The position numbers and the translations under genes are program-made. Below are positions 47,288 through 61,661 of a stretch of 64,000 nt of DNA, in pieces (position 1 is the stretch's first letter; the number at the start of each line of letters is the position of its first letter). The notes under the pieces are model-generated. The model was not told the origin of the DNA. It did not search any database and was given only the letters and a program-made list of their open reading frames with translations. Source of the stretch: Paragonimus skrjabini miyazakii (taxonomy: Eukaryota; Platyhelminthes; Trematoda; Plagiorchiida; Troglotrematidae); assembly GCA_014338405.1 (NCBI GenBank), contig JTDE01000993.1, positions 11,176 to 75,175 of the forward strand. Direction: 5' to 3'.

Positions 47288-50200
47288 GACCTCAGATTGA
47301 GTATCTGATTCAAAACCTTGATCTGACTGACAACAAACTGTAGAGGCTTTTGAAGAACCCTGCCCGGAACTAATAACCAAACAGCCTGACTCACATGGCA
47401 CTGGGGGTTAATCCAGTCGCGTGCACAGTGATTAAGACGTTGACGACTCATTCCGATTACTGCTGCATTCATCAGATATACTGTACGCTACATTGGATTT
47501 CTGTAGATATGTGTGGGTTTTTCGACTGTGCAAGATAATACATTGGCGGTCACGGTCAGCTGTTGAGCGATTGGTGTGTTTTCGTTTGAGGGTACACTTA
47601 CTAACTCCCCCTTCTTTATGCTGAAGATCGCATTACTCAAACTCTCAACCCATTACTGGTGTATGCTCATGGGTTTACGTCTCACCACTTAAACACCTAA
47701 GCAATCTGTAATGCAGCGTAAAGACTTACGAGTTTAGGTGCTTTTGTCTTGCTATTCCTCTTTGGTCTGTTTGACAGGCTTGAACCTGCAAAGAACGAAG
47801 TCCTAGTTAACATGGCTCGCCGGATGAAAACAGCACAAAATCTGATCACCAGGTGATTTTAGCAGAAAATGTCAAAAGAGTTCACGCAGACACACACTAG
47901 AGTCAGAGTTCCGCTCCCTCTTCCATCAAGGACGCGCATCACCGATGAGCCTAACTTGGCAAAATCTTATGCGTTTTGTTGAAGCGAGTCACCTGAGACC
48001 TGTTGCTGAACGCGAAATCTGTTATCCATTTCCAACTTGTGTTGAGCTGGTAGTGAGCTTGGTCGTTTCCGGTCTGGCCATTTTCACTTATAAAAACGCA
48101 ATGGAATTTACTAGAATTTCGTATTGGAGTTAGGCAGTAAGCTTTCAAATCAGTTCAATAACTGCAAAAAATTAGAGTTGTGAATGTGGAACACATTATT
48201 AGCAAACATCGGGTCATTCACTTCTCCAAGTTCACCGTATAACAAAGAGTATGCATATGCGGTGCAATCAGACGAATCTCCTAAATGAGGTCGTGTAGTC
48301 ACTGCTGTTTTCGTTACTCTAAGTCCAGCCCACCGAGGGCAGCAACATTGACAGTGTTGGTTGTTGCACTTAATGCTTTCGGCATGTTCACAGCTATGGT
48401 AACAAAGACTTCCTTTTTGGCGGACCACTGTACGCTTGCACGCCTTATGCGCCACCCGGAAAACTGAGCCGATAAAATGCGCCATTGATGAGGCCACAAA
48501 TACTGCGCTTTCTGGACCTAAGAACTAGTCGTGGCAATACCAGATGTCCAGACACAAGTGGGTTCGACACGCTCACCCACCCGCATACACCTTGCTGTAG
48601 CCTGAATGTACAATCTGAGGTGACTGTGGCGTCTGGGCGTTCTGTGATTGCACTGCACAGACGTATACACACATTCGGTGTATGGGTAACCTTCATGGTC
48701 CAACCCCCGAACGAATGTCTATGTGCGTATATATGTTCACGCGTACCAAGTCAAATGGCCACGTATGTTGATGTAGCTTGCGGTTTAGATAAGATCTACT
48801 TAGCAGGAAACAATTGGGTTGTCTCTGGGTTCTCCCACAACAGGTGACTGTGCCGTACCATCCGTACCGAGCCTGGCCGAGCCAGGAGAATATACCCACC
48901 GGTACAATTCACGCCTGATCGGATGCGGTTGCCAAAAGTACCCACATACCCAGCAGTCTCAGGTATAAACACAGCGGGAACAATTACGTGTACGATCAGA
49001 ACGGTCGTACATGTTAGAGGCTAACGGTCAACGAGCTGAGAAGTTCAACACCGTTTGAAATAGTTAGTTTTATTAATTAAGGTCAATTAAACCAGCGTAT
49101 TTCTAGGTCATCATTCCTGCACACATTTTACACACCAACAAAGGTGCTTACTAACTCGAGGTATGATTCTTTACATTAGCATTAAGATTACAGTCTCTAT
49201 AAGAAAAACGGAAATGTATGAACTAACCATATTGATTTCAATCAAATTAGTTAAATGTCATTAATCACAGGCATGAATATGTAGCATGCAAGCCGGCTGT
49301 TTCCACTCGGGTTGTCCGTTACACTTTCGGACCAACTGTGGGGCAATGTGGAGACACCAGGGGACAGCGTTCTTCCGAAGTAGGGGTTCCAACAAGTCCT
49401 GCAAAAGGAAACAACAAGAAACAAACATGAGCCAAAGGCCCAGTAAGCCATGCACACGACTTACACAAACGATAACTAGAACGGCGCCGACAACACAGCA
49501 GCACGCTCCGTCACCAATTCAAATTCAACTAGTGCGCGCTCGCTGGTTTCGACCGCACGTTACAAATATGCATAAGTAGGTGCATATTTTTCGCATAGCC
49601 CACTGGTAAACATCAGAAGCAGTTTGTAGTAATATTAAACAACAGAACAATTTGAAGTAACTTCCAATCATTCCCCCAGAATTCCCACTCACATGCATAG
49701 TGTTAACTATGAAGAATGTCTGTTACAATAACATGACTTAATCCGAACTAAGTCACTAGGTATCTTCCTAAGTTCCTTTGATCAAGTTCATGTGTGTAAC
49801 AGTAACATTTATGTAACAGCAAAATTGAGTAATTATTGAAGGAAATGCGATCACTCTAATTTGTCTAACATGATACCAAAACAAAAACTCCAAATAATGA
49901 TCTAGTAAATTATATCTACTCAATATTCTGATACTTTTGTTTTTACGTAAAAATACACAAACCAATCAGATCAGAGCACTCATGTTTGGTGCATTCATGA
50001 AGGAGACGAAAGACCGTATTTTCTGTCCAAGCAGAAAACGCGACATTTCCGGACCTTGACAGAACACAAGATATTATCGTTTGCTATATGAGTTGACTGA
50101 AATTTTTTGCTACTCAAATTTGTGAACTTGTTTGAGAATCTGCGTACTCTCTAAGGCTACAATTCGGCACGTTGTAGTATGCCTGTGCATTTGAAAGTAT

Positions 50201-51223
50201 GCACAAACGGAAGTTAATGGGGAAAACATTTCATACAATAAAAAAGAAACAGGAATGTTTGCTGCAATTCAAAACTGTCTACCTGCATTTATGTGGGTTT
50301 TCTTGAAACATCGCTAATGTTTGGTTCTTCTATGTGAAATAGCTAGATAATAAACAATTACATGTTTGAATCGCTTTACCGATGGATCTTGTATTGAATT
50401 CGTTTACGACATTCAATATAGTTTTCTTTGCGCATGCTACACAGAGGTTATGTTACCTACGTTTCCGATATAATCGGATCAGTTTATTGTGCTTATGAAA
50501 TTCAAAAATAATCTCGGACTGCTAGGTGTTGAACGAATATCATCCCATCATTCTCTTTCCAACATGTTATGAAAATCAATGGAGAGTAAGCTAATTCCAT
50601 GACGATCGATTGAATCGATTCTCTGTCGAGTAGCAGGGGCAGGTAGAGCATTTTTTTCACTTAAATGTACTATTCGTGCAACATGGGGTTATACAATTGG
50701 ATTGCAGTGATCACAACTGTAGCTGAACACATTTTGATCCTTTCTACGAAACCTTGTAGACAACCTTAAAAGTCTGTTCTTATTTGACCCGATAAACCAA
50801 ACCTGAGCTGTTGATTGATGTTTTGTTACAAGAGCCGATCTTGAGGGGGTGCTGGTTCGTGAGGACATACGTCCAGTAGTATGTCTTAAAGTGTTTCGCT
50901 AAAAAGTTGTCGATATGCGAACAAGTTACTACCGCTGTGAAGTTGACAAGTACTATATTCTTCAAACCGAGAATAAACAGCTGGGTTCTGGTGAAATAAA
51001 CATTCCGTTTAGGTGCGTTGGTTGTTCTCTGCCAATGTACGATTTCTTGCTGATGATTCAGCCGCTGTATCGTCTTTTTAATGACAACGTCGTGAACCTC
51101 AGATTTTTCTCAACTCCTGGAATTCGTTGTGTCAGCTGATCACGTGTTTTGTTTGTTCAGTGTGTTATCAGGATGGACATTCTTGTTCACAATCTAGACT
51201 ACAAACTGCAACTTGTTAATTTT
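47288..51223. other. Intergenic stretch
   Basis: Compositionally richer patches at 48150-48900 and 49250-49580 carry several overlapping open frames on both strands, but none shows a complete domain. They may be decayed retroelement bodies downstream of the PHD-like fossil. No RNA gene or repeat-family copy was seen. Confidence 0.45.
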
Positions 51224-51591
51224 AAGTTGATCATCGTTCACACTTGATTGCAGCTGTCACATTCAGGTAGAATTTCCAGTCAACCTCTTTCGAAAAGAAA
51301 CAGTACACTTGAGTTTCGCTCTCATTAGACCTCGTCAGTAGTGCATATCGGTGCCACGGCCACATTTTCATGAGGCAACCGTGTTGCCCACTATACCACC
51401 GACCTCACAATAGGCACAGCCAAATTATCATCTGTGAACGCTCAACAACTTTCGCTTGTGAGTAATGCTCTGATTGTTTGATTGTCACGATAGGAGACAC
51501 AGTTACTGTCTATGAACTTCAATCGATAACCCCGGGATTGTGACTTCTTAGACGGGTCGAAATCTTCGATTTCATTAAACTTGCTAATCTT
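51224..51591 (-). mobile_element. Dispersed repeat, one-armed copy lacking the B box
   Basis: It begins with the terminal arm (AAGTTGATCATCGTTCACAC) and carries the shared core and second internal part up to TTCATTAAACTTGCTAATCT, where similarity stops; the second inverted arm is missing. The minus-strand A box is recognisable near 51388-51400 (GGTGGTATAGTGG), but a deletion between about 51355 and 51363 has removed the B box region. It is presumably transcriptionally dead. Confidence 0.65.
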
Positions 51592-53804
51592 GTTAATCAA
51601 GCTCAAGTTGTAAGATATTTGAACGGGTTCACGTTGTACTTCAGATTAATTAAACTGCAAAAATATCTGTAATGATATATGTATATACTCTTATGATAAA
51701 CAGGTTAATCCAAACTTCTGTCATCCTTTCTATCTTAGGTAACCGGGAAAAACGGAGTATGCCAACTAGTTTCAACTTTAAAATGAAAGCATTCAAATAA
51801 AGTATACGGTTGAATTTGTCTGAAACGTCTACTGACGGACAACCGAACACGTGATCACGACAGGTCAGTAATATACACTCAGTAGAAAACCACCCGACGA
51901 AAGATTATGTTGATAATTGTGCGTTTTATTCTGTTTGGAAAAAATACTTGTAAATATTGTCAATGAAACCACGTCAATTTCTCTTTGAAGATCGTCATTA
52001 AAAATAAGCCGGAAGTTTAAAGTTGTTTAACCTAAAAGCACTCCTTTTCAAGGGATTTGGAGAATTCGTTTCTTATATTACACGTACCTAAGTAGATAAC
52101 CTTATGTTCAAACTATAGTGCAGTGACTGAAACAGATATGTATATAAAGCATCTCAGCAAACAGAATTTTAGAACAACAGGTTTCATTCCACATCACATA
52201 GTTTGTATAATGAAATATAATTTGTTGTTGTACTATATATTTGGTGTGACTGTATCGGAAATACCATGAAATTGGTTACTGGTGCGTGAATGTAAAGGTC
52301 GCTCTAACATGACAAGATCCACCCTGCTAACACGTTTATATACTCACCCCCCAGTTTCGCCTGGTTGATCTCGTGGACAAAATGCGACATACAGAATAAA
52401 CAATACAACATGTGTATGCACACGTGTACGTGATGCGCGTAATCAGATCTGGTATATTCAGGACACTGTCGCTTGTGGTAACATGCTCTGTTTACACCTA
52501 GATTTACACACTTCATATGCTAGTTAAGGAGGGGATTGAAGGCAAGAGAATTTTCTCTGTTTATACTGGCGTGTTAGCTGGAAAATGGGTGCGATATGAT
52601 TGTTCATATGATCACTTTAGCGTTTACAGCGATGGGGTGCGATATGCGATGACAAACAGATGTGGAGGTCTGGCCATTATATTTTTCCCTTATGAGTTTT
52701 AACACAGTTTTGTGTACATGGATGTGCATGTGTTGTTAGTGATTCGTTTGTCAGCTGCTTCTTGTTGGTTGCTAATTTTGAGCGTTCCATAAAACTCAAC
52801 CTGTCAGACAATGATGATATCACCTCGTTTAGCGACGGAGTGTTTGTAACCTATGTACCAATGTGGTTCAACAATCGAACACGCAAACCATCAACCCAAC
52901 ATATCAACACTACATTATTTCCAATAACTTCACATTTAAACGGGCACACAACTTTAAAAAGCGTTTGCTGCTGGGAGATATTTACATGCAGATGAGCCTC
53001 CAAATATGAACATATCTTTTTTCCCTCCACAAATGTCTGGCTTAAAATGTTTTCCTGGTAACCACAACATTTGAATCATCATGTCTGAACCCTGATACAC
53101 TGGAGCTGTCTTCGTGTTCGATGATTAAACGATCTCAGCCTAAATGCCAAACCCGGCGAGCAACTGATCAGCCAAAGATCCCGATTATAAACAGGAATTT
53201 CCTCTACAATGTGGGGCAAGAATATATCCACATACACCTGTCATAAGAGGCCCGCATGTACGCGGTAAAATTTTCACCAATTCTACAAGTCATACCGCAC
53301 ACAATGAACATGTTTAGTTGGCTAGTATGATTAATTCATGCTTTCGGTCGCCTAAATGATTGCGCTTATGTCCGTTTGACTGACATAAGTATGCGACGGT
53401 TCCACACAAACACACACCTGTTGTAGTCTAATGTTGTTTGTAGTGCTGCGGAATGGGTATCAGCCTATCATGATTCATTTTTTATCGTGATTTTTGTGGT
53501 TAGGACAACATTAAGTCAAAGCTAGACGCTTTCATCGGTTACCATTTTGAATGGAACTGCACTTTATGTTACAAAAATTCCCCAGTTCGGAAGCACAGTA
53601 TAGGAAAAGTGTTAAAATTTGTGGATATGAGTCATTTACAGTCTTGTCTACTGAAAGATTACATTTTTACACACTCCGAGTATAAAAAGCGTTAAACCTA
53701 TTAAGATAGCTTAGTTGTTAGTAACGGGTTTAATTACCAGTTTCACCGAGTTAACATACTAAATATTACGTTAAGCTGGACTGGAATTGGATGTGAAATA
53801 TCTC
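51592..53804. other. Intergenic stretch
   Basis: No gene, RNA or repeat-family copy is recognised. Open frames are short (under 80 codons) and domain-free. Confidence 0.5.
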
Positions 53805-53848
53805 ATTATTACTATTATTATTATCATTATTGCTGTTATTATTATTGT
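53805..53848 (+). repeat. Imperfect (ATT)n microsatellite
   Basis: ATT units with C and G interruptions (ATTACTATT, ATCATT, GCTGTT) form an imperfect trinucleotide repeat. Confidence 0.85.
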
Positions 53849-56800
53849 TTTATCAAATTTTGTAGTAACAGTTGATAATGGTCTACAGTATACCGGTCGC
53901 CCAGTCCAAGCTGGCCAAACCAATCGACTTTATTTAGTATGTCACCAAATTACTAGTCTGATACAATACATGTGATATCATTCTTTTTGAAAACAAAATC
54001 AATATCATAAATTAAATTTTGATGAATTAGGTTTTTTTAATTGTCAACCTTTAGATATCTGTTTGATACAATGAACTACCATGCACAATTTTGACGATAT
54101 TCCTTATCTTGTAGCATTTAGTAGACAATTTTTGTGATACAAAAGAGTTTGTTTGTGGTCGTGTTGAGTGATCAAATTGAAAGCTAATTTTTGAGAATAA
54201 TTTCTTTCCGTCGAGTCTTCAAAACTTTCTACACTGCTGTTATACCCTTCATCGTTTTAGAGTCATTACCTTCTGTAAGTTATTTACATTGATGCTAACA
54301 TATTTGTAAGTTTTCCTAAAACAAATTTCCCGATTCATTATCGAGGCGATTATTACCAAAATCCATAGGGAAGACACCTTTTTAATTGAAGCACTGTTAA
54401 TAGTTGCAACTTCGAATTCGTTCCCTACAATGGTACTCATCAGTGTTATAACTAGAACAGTACTGTTAAATCGTTCTTGGCGATTGGGGGGGGGGGGTAA
54501 TTCATTCAGTAACGCGTATTCGACGATTCAAATAACGCTTATTCAAACTGTCAGGTTAACGGGACTACTTTCCAAGTCCAAAAGACATCAGAAAAGGTTA
54601 TCAGAAGGATTGGAATTTGTACGGTACTGTTTAATAAAATCACAGTAAAGGTACTGCCTTACCTTGAATGTGAATCAACCGGATACACAAATTATCCATC
54701 GAAGGAGTTTAAACCAGAAAGTAACTGAACACGACTCTGCAAATAGCCACCAGTCAACGGAAAATGAGCTCATTGAAACAATCGAGTACAGATGAAGATG
54801 AGAACTTGTCCAACAATACCAAGAAGGGAGTTTTGACTGATGCACAATAATAATTATAAAAACGAGAAAAGTAAACATTTTGTGTGCATTTATGGTACAA
54901 AATTCATCACGGTCGTTTACTGCACACAACAAAGACAAATAAAGGCAAATTAAGGATTGAACTTCTGCAAACATACCTCAACAGTTTTATCGCTCCGCAT
55001 CATACCAAACAAAAGACGACAAACGTACCACACGAAATCCAGCAGATCCAACAAGTCTTTTGGTATGATGAATCAGCAGCAGCAAGATCAGCACATATAG
55101 TGACACAGATCGGTTTGTAGTGGAAATGCGTCAATTTCTTAACAACACAGTGACTGATTGGTTTGATCAAGAAGGAAAATCCTAGTTAGCGAAAACTAAA
55201 CCCATGGATTTTTGGTAGGTGGAAGCATTATACACAAGGAGTAGCACATTTCTGTTCCGTCGTGCTGCCTGGATATTCAATGCATTCACCCGGTTGACAA
55301 AACTGGTCCTACTGACCTAAGCAAACTCATCAACATTTAGACAGCAGATAATACTTCCGTGTCCACATTGTCCTATAACAAAGTTGCCTTGATTGAATAG
55401 TTATCAACAGCCTGCGACTTGATCCATTCATGCTAGCACATATTACAAGGTCAGACACTCTGTTACTTCTTCCATTCCCAGTAGTAATGTATTGTGATAA
55501 TAAAGACCAATGTGCTAGGTGTTAAATGTGTTTTATGAATTGTACTGTATCGAAAGCTAAGGATTGACAGATAGATTCCAGTCAGAGACTCATTAGTAAC
55601 CCACATTCCGTACTTCTGTATACAAGTATATTCAAGGATGTTAGTTCGAATCTTTCATCTACGCAGCCACATTTGAGGTTCTTTAGAGGCTTTCTTGCTA
55701 TATACACCTCTCTCTTTGGGGACAGATCTACTAATCGGTAGACCTTTAGCCATAAACGTAACAATAAAGCTTCTTTCACATTAAAATTCTTCCAGTCCTG
55801 TTAATTTTTCTCATGATTATCTGCAAATCTGGTATGGCCAAACTCGTAGCATCTTGACAAAGAAATGTTTCTTTAATAGTCAGACTTTGATATGTTGCCA
55901 TAGACAGCTGAAGGTAAAAGACAAGAACTCCACCAGGTTTCGTATTCACTTTTTCTTGTCGGTCTCGTCAGTCAATGTTATGACTGTTACTTTGAAGATA
56001 TCATCAATAAAATTGTCTGAAAATAAAGGGTCTATATATAATTGTAACACATTCCAAAAATAAATAAATTCGGAACAAAACTGGCCAATTTTTGTTTCAG
56101 TCTGACATTCTTACCTACTTTAACATGGCATAGTGAACTGAGCCTTTAGCCATCCAATTTAGTGCATTCGGTTGACATAATATGGTTATGATTTACTGAG
56201 TAGGTGATCATGCCTAACATTTGGCTAACTTATTCGGAGTGTTCTATCGTTACCTAACAACCCCTTTTCGTGTATGAGTGTATTAAAAGGTTTTGTGATA
56301 TATAAGCCCACAAATAGTAGAGCAATTTGAGTGAACCAACATTTGGCCGAAAAATATTATCTTGGTGAGATGTATCAGGAGGTGTTTAGCAAAATGAACA
56401 GCCATGAACCTACTTCAATTCCGACCATTCGATACAAAATTCGAGCTGCTCCCTCAGATTTCCTGTCCATTATTGTACTAGGAGAAGACCGATTGTATAC
56501 TCGTTGTACCTTGTAATGCTCGAAATGTGAGAAAACTAGCAATAAATACTATCATTGATCTCATACATATCTTTTTCTGTCGCATATATACACACACATG
56601 ATTTTACGTCCAAGAACTAGTTAACACCTTGGAAAGGTTGAAAAATAAATTAGCACAAACTTGGAAGAAAATCCCAGTCGGATGTCCAATAAAACTTAGA
56701 TTGATAACAGACGCTGCAATCTCATTCTCTCACAAAAACGTACGCAACTATAAATTTATAACGATACTTATTTGGATGCATGTTCACTTGGTGTGGTTTC

Positions 56801-59800
56801 CCACGGTTGTGTGCATATCTCTGTGATGAACCAAGTAGCTCCAACAATAAAACATTCACTTATGAATGGGTGGAGTGAATAGAACGATATTATTTCCACA
56901 AGAATACTAATTAACGACCGAACCATTGTCTGGTGCTAATCAGATTTCACTACATATATGAATGGGAGTGTATGTGTTGATGATTCTGATGACATTATTA
57001 CTTTACTAAATACTAACCGATAAATGTTAATTATCAAACTCTTAGAGTTCTAACAGAACTAGCATTCTCTCCAACTGCTTGCCAATCTAATTGGTGCGGT
57101 ATACAGAGTATTTTGGTGTGGTTGAAGCCAAAACTCAACCATTGGTTAGTGCTTCCACTAACAGGGTTAATTAAAAAGGCTAGAGAAAGACGGTAAACGT
57201 AATAAATAGCTTTCTGTTTTGATGGTTAAGTTGTCCACAGTCTGTTAATGTGAATGGACACATTCCACATCAAATTGTCGAATTCTACCGATTACGGCTG
57301 TAGATGTGAAGTATCACATTTATGCTAGTCAACGGTGTTTACTGTCAAACTGAAACGTAATGACAAAGATTGTTTTGTTTGGACTCGCCAGGCAGAGGTA
57401 ATTTGAACTAAGTACTATGACCCAAGCGTTCGTCACAAGAGTGGGGACAGTTTTCTGTTCAGGCATCATTCTTAGGAGCAGATCATACATCGAACATATT
57501 AATCGGCCTTGCACAAACGGTGTTCATCCTGTAATCTTACTATCGGTACATAATCAGATAAATGCACTGACGATTACTCCTCTGGTTCTCATGGTTTCAC
57601 ATGATCGATTTGGTGAGTCATGGAAAACCTTAGACGAACATCGGAAACTGGAATGGTTGCAAATTGATTGTTGATCACTCGGATAGTAATCGACAAGACA
57701 ATTGTGTGTAAGTGGATGCTTATCATCATGGTGATAGATTTTATACAATAAATATCAATTTGCTTTGTAGATTGATCCACGTTCCTAACTGCCTTCTAGA
57801 CATAACAAAGTGATTAGTTGTTAAAATTTCCGCTCATACCTGGGAGAACTGTCCTCACTACTCTGGCCCACTCTAACTCAACTTGATGTATTGTTACATG
57901 GAAGAAATCGGTCCTAGTTTGTTGGATTGAGGATGGGAATCATAAAGTAGTATAGCGTACAGATTTTTTATTCTTCCGCAGAAATTGTTCACGTAAGGAT
58001 AAATGTACATCCATAAACTGATGCTTGTGACAAACAAGTGATTACTGTCATTACACATATGAAGGAAACGTCTAGATCGCAAACATGTACGTTGCTACTT
58101 GAGACCCATCTTGAAAACTGGGAAGAGTTCATGAATATTTACTAGATTTCCCAAGCTCAGGAAAGTGGATATGGCTATACTCGATTTTCGTTGAATTTTC
58201 TGACTGCTACTTATTGAGTATAGTTTGTAATCTTGATTAAAATTGACCAGTTTTTAAGCTAGCACACTCACCCTAAGCGATCTACAGGTTTGTATTTCTC
58301 CTAAGAAATGTTCGGTTACGGAGATATGCAAATATCGTCTGAAGGATGGGATTCGTCTTAATGTTCAACTGACCGTCTCCAACTTAGTTACTAAATTTAG
58401 CGCGACGTTGCTTTGTGAATCAGCCTTTTTCCTCTATTACCTCTATTCTGATGAACTGCATGTTTGGACACGGATTTGAACACAAAGTACGAACAAACTT
58501 AAGCTGTACTAACATATTGAAAAGACTGCAGTGAGCCATGGGATCCTTCTTACTGGTGAGCAACTTTCTATGAGATATAGTATAAGAATTTCGGCTTATC
58601 CTCATGTACGGAAACTGGACAGGGTGTTTTTGTAGGGTGTTTCCAACAGCAGCGATCTGCCTAAAAAACCGAATGTTCGCCCAATTCTATAGGATTGACT
58701 GCTAAATATTACTTTTGGTAATTTTTCACTGAAGTAAAACTTGCTCGTGTCCACTAAGCCTAAAGAATGTAGTCCACATCAACCGGCGATTTTATTCCGA
58801 CGTTCTTTAAAGAGTGGTCGTCATATCTAATTTTCCGTGGTTTGGCGTATACTCAGCACAACAGTATCTGAAGTGGACAGAACAGAATCTGATGCAATAC
58901 ACCTTGAAATGGAAGTGAAGTCAGTCCAGTTTGAGTATGACAGGTCTGAACTCATACACATTGTTTTCATTCTTTACAAGTGGGTGCTTTCTAACTAAAA
59001 AATTTTGTGATTACAGTTTCCGATGTATTTTAAAACGGATTAACATCAGCTAATCAAGCGAAGGGACAAAAAAAGTTAAGCATAAGTTTGCGTCATTCTT
59101 GTAATTCTCTCATCGTACGCTATCTCACTGACAGCATTCTTTCTGATGAACCGAGCCTCCCTCACACAAAATCCGGATGAAATGAGTAAGGATATTAGAA
59201 CTGAAAGTGTCATTTTGTATTTTCAAGCGCATCTTTTCCAAAGTCCGATTTCCTTCTCCCATACTAATCCTAGCCATTTCTATCTCGTTTACTAATGAAA
59301 TACGGTACCACGCGTTATGTGTGAATTCTGTGCGTAAAAGAGGATTTTCTGCATGTATCCATAGTCAGTACCATGGACGCTATGTACCACGTAGATTATT
59401 GACTAAAACACAAACAGTTCACTCGTCACACCACACAAACTCCAACAATGACCTCCAATGATATGACCGTCATCAGTAATAAATTCGTGTGAAAGCACGC
59501 ACTAACATAATAATCGACTCATTACCCAAACCAGATATCATAAAATCCATAAGAGTGGACACTTTGGACTTAGTTAAAGTCTGTTTGAGGTGAGCGATTT
59601 TCGTTCGGAACAGCTGTTTTGAAAATGTATGCCTACAATTTGACGGAAATGTAACTACTGCATATTGGCCTAGTGATTAAGTTTTTTTAAACAACACCCG
59701 CTCTTTTTATACTGATTTCTTAAAGATCACTACACTGATCATTTATTTCTCGTTTGGTCCACCAGACTGAAAAAATATACCTGGATAGAACTGAGAGGGT

Positions 59801-60288
59801 CGTGCCAGCTAAAAACTGTCAAAAACTCAGTCACATTAAATAGATGCAAAGTTTTTTTGACGGTTGTGTAAACTGAATGGATGCTTGCTTTCAGAGTGAC
59901 TTGAACCAGTAACAACTTTGAACTCAAGAGCAATGACGGAGAATTGAGAACATTTTAGATTTAAACCCGTTCATCTGTGATCTCAGATATCGCATTTGAT
60001 AGGGTGACCTAAGTGCTACTGAGAAAGGATTAGGAGTGATTATTCCAATGTGTTTTATGAGCACAGTAACGTAATGGTCAACATGTTTAACCCAAGCACT
60101 CGAAGTCAGTTTCTCTTTCGAGCTGTAACATACACTAATGATGAACCACAAGACCAGTGAAATTCAAGTCCAAGACCCTCTCTCAGAGTTGACGAGTAAA
60201 ATAGCTTGTCATAAGGGTCTTTCCATACAATTGTAGATATACCACCAAACCAGTGTTCTAGGCAGGCAGAGGTGTCCTTTTTACACAG
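53849..60288. other. Intergenic stretch
   Basis: A G12 tract lies at 54486-54497. Otherwise I find no gene, RNA gene or repeat-family copy; open frames are under 100 codons and without features. Confidence 0.5.
54486..54497 (+). repeat. G12 homopolymer
   Basis: Twelve consecutive G, the longest G-run in the window. Confidence 0.85.
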
Positions 60289-60358
60289 TTGGACAAGTAG
60301 TTTCGGAAATGAACGGCCTGAATTTGATCTCTTACATTCTAGCACTACAGTGACCCAG
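60289..60358 (+). other. 70-nt exon-like segment with good splice sites
   Basis: A pyrimidine-rich acceptor GTGTCCTTTTTACACAG ends at 60288 and a consensus donor GACCCAG|GTAAGC follows 60358. In one frame (one base, then 23 codons) it is open and begins WTSSFGNERPEFDLLHSS. Another frame has an early TAG. No neighbouring exon or family is recognised, so it may be part of an unidentified gene or a chance pairing of splice-like sites. Confidence 0.22.
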
Positions 60359-61139
60359 GTAAGCGAACAAATTGGGAGCCTGAATGTACATAACTGAACA
60401 AAACTGAACGAGACAACACGTAACGGTAGAGTAGAATGGATCAGATATACATGTCAAATACATCGTTCTCATTCTAGATTGAATATATGTAATGGTTGAA
60501 TATTCGCTCACCTACCGTGGACAGTTTAACTGTTTACTGCTTGAGCTTGTCATCTGCGTCTCGACACCAATCACCTGAATGATATTTGTTAGATTTCGAT
60601 CATTAGTTTAGTGAGCATTCTATAGTTGACAATGCATATTGCTTTTGTATGTCTACTCTACTGAGAACAACTGTACTGAATCAAGCCCGCTTAACAGTAA
60701 TGAACAATAGATTCATTCAGATAAATAATATAAAATTCAAAGTACTCGTTGCAGAGGCACATTACGCGATCACAGATCACTCGTGATAGATGTATGTTGG
60801 GAACGTTTCGATTTATTCTGGGTCTCGTAACTGGACTTTGGACAGGCTGTGTAAATCTACACTCGAAAAATAATATTGAAGACGTATGACTTCCGTGTTG
60901 GACGGTCGATTACAATTCATGAGTGAGTAGAACGTGTCCTTATGATCAAATCGTAAGTATGATGTCATATCCATCGAAAGTATCCATTAGTCGTGGAAGC
61001 ACGGTGCCTGTTAGTTTTCCATAACGAACAGGAAGTCCGAAATGAGTAATTAAAATGGGGGGTCCTCATTTCAGAGGTCTGTCTCGGGAAACAACATTTC
61101 GAGAAGCAAATTTCGGAGTTCAATGAGATCAGGTGACCA
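60359..61139. other. Intergenic or intronic stretch
   Basis: Nothing recognisable was seen in this interval. Confidence 0.5.
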
Positions 61140-61661
61140 GTGTACAGATTTGTACCTCTTTCATATGGAGTCCACATACGGTGTCCACATGTTCAACATA
61201 CACTCATTCATGGTAGAAACGGTAACATTCACATTTCCACAAAGATAGCAGTTCTGGTAGGAGATGTGACAGGCAAGTTCAAACTGGAGAATGTCAGTGA
61301 CCTGCGAGAAGGCTTAGATGGCGTCATCTGTGTTGGTAAGGAGCGGATGATCAGGGTGTGTGCTATCGACACCCTCCGGATCGTGCTTAATCATCACGAA
61401 AGTCTAGTTCCTTATTATAGTTGGCAAGTAGCGCAGTGTTTCAGTAATCATCGGCCTGGAGCCGTGAACCCAAAGTGCTGCCACTGTCAAGGTGATCTAC
61501 CCGTGGTATGTCTTCTCGAAATGTTCAGTAACATCTCTCGCTCAAAGAAACTGTACCTTCCTCAAAATATTAACAAAGCTAGGCTGTTTGGACACAATCC
61601 GAGAGATAAGCAAACCTACTCACTTACCTTAATTTATATATGTATATTTGAAAGCTATTGA
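61140..61661 (+). other. 173-codon open frame, no recognised family
   Basis: This is the longest open frame outside the GATA exons. It begins at a GTG directly after an in-frame TGA at 61134-61136, so no real start codon is implied. The product contains a Cys cluster around PKCCHCQGDLP and a hydrophobic part around TKIAVLVGDVTGKFK, but matches nothing I recognise. Possible donors inside it are GTTG|GTAAGG (about 61335) and CCCGTG|GTATGT (about 61506), so it might contain an exon or be a decayed mobile-element fragment. A rough estimate suggests a frame this long is uncommon but not excluded by chance in a window of this size. Confidence 0.22.

Noticed and set aside
49286..49579. C2H2-like motif CFHSGCPLHFRTNCGAMWRH
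   Set aside because: The second His is missing, the spacing is off, and three overlapping frames share the region; not enough to call a finger or an R2-type element.
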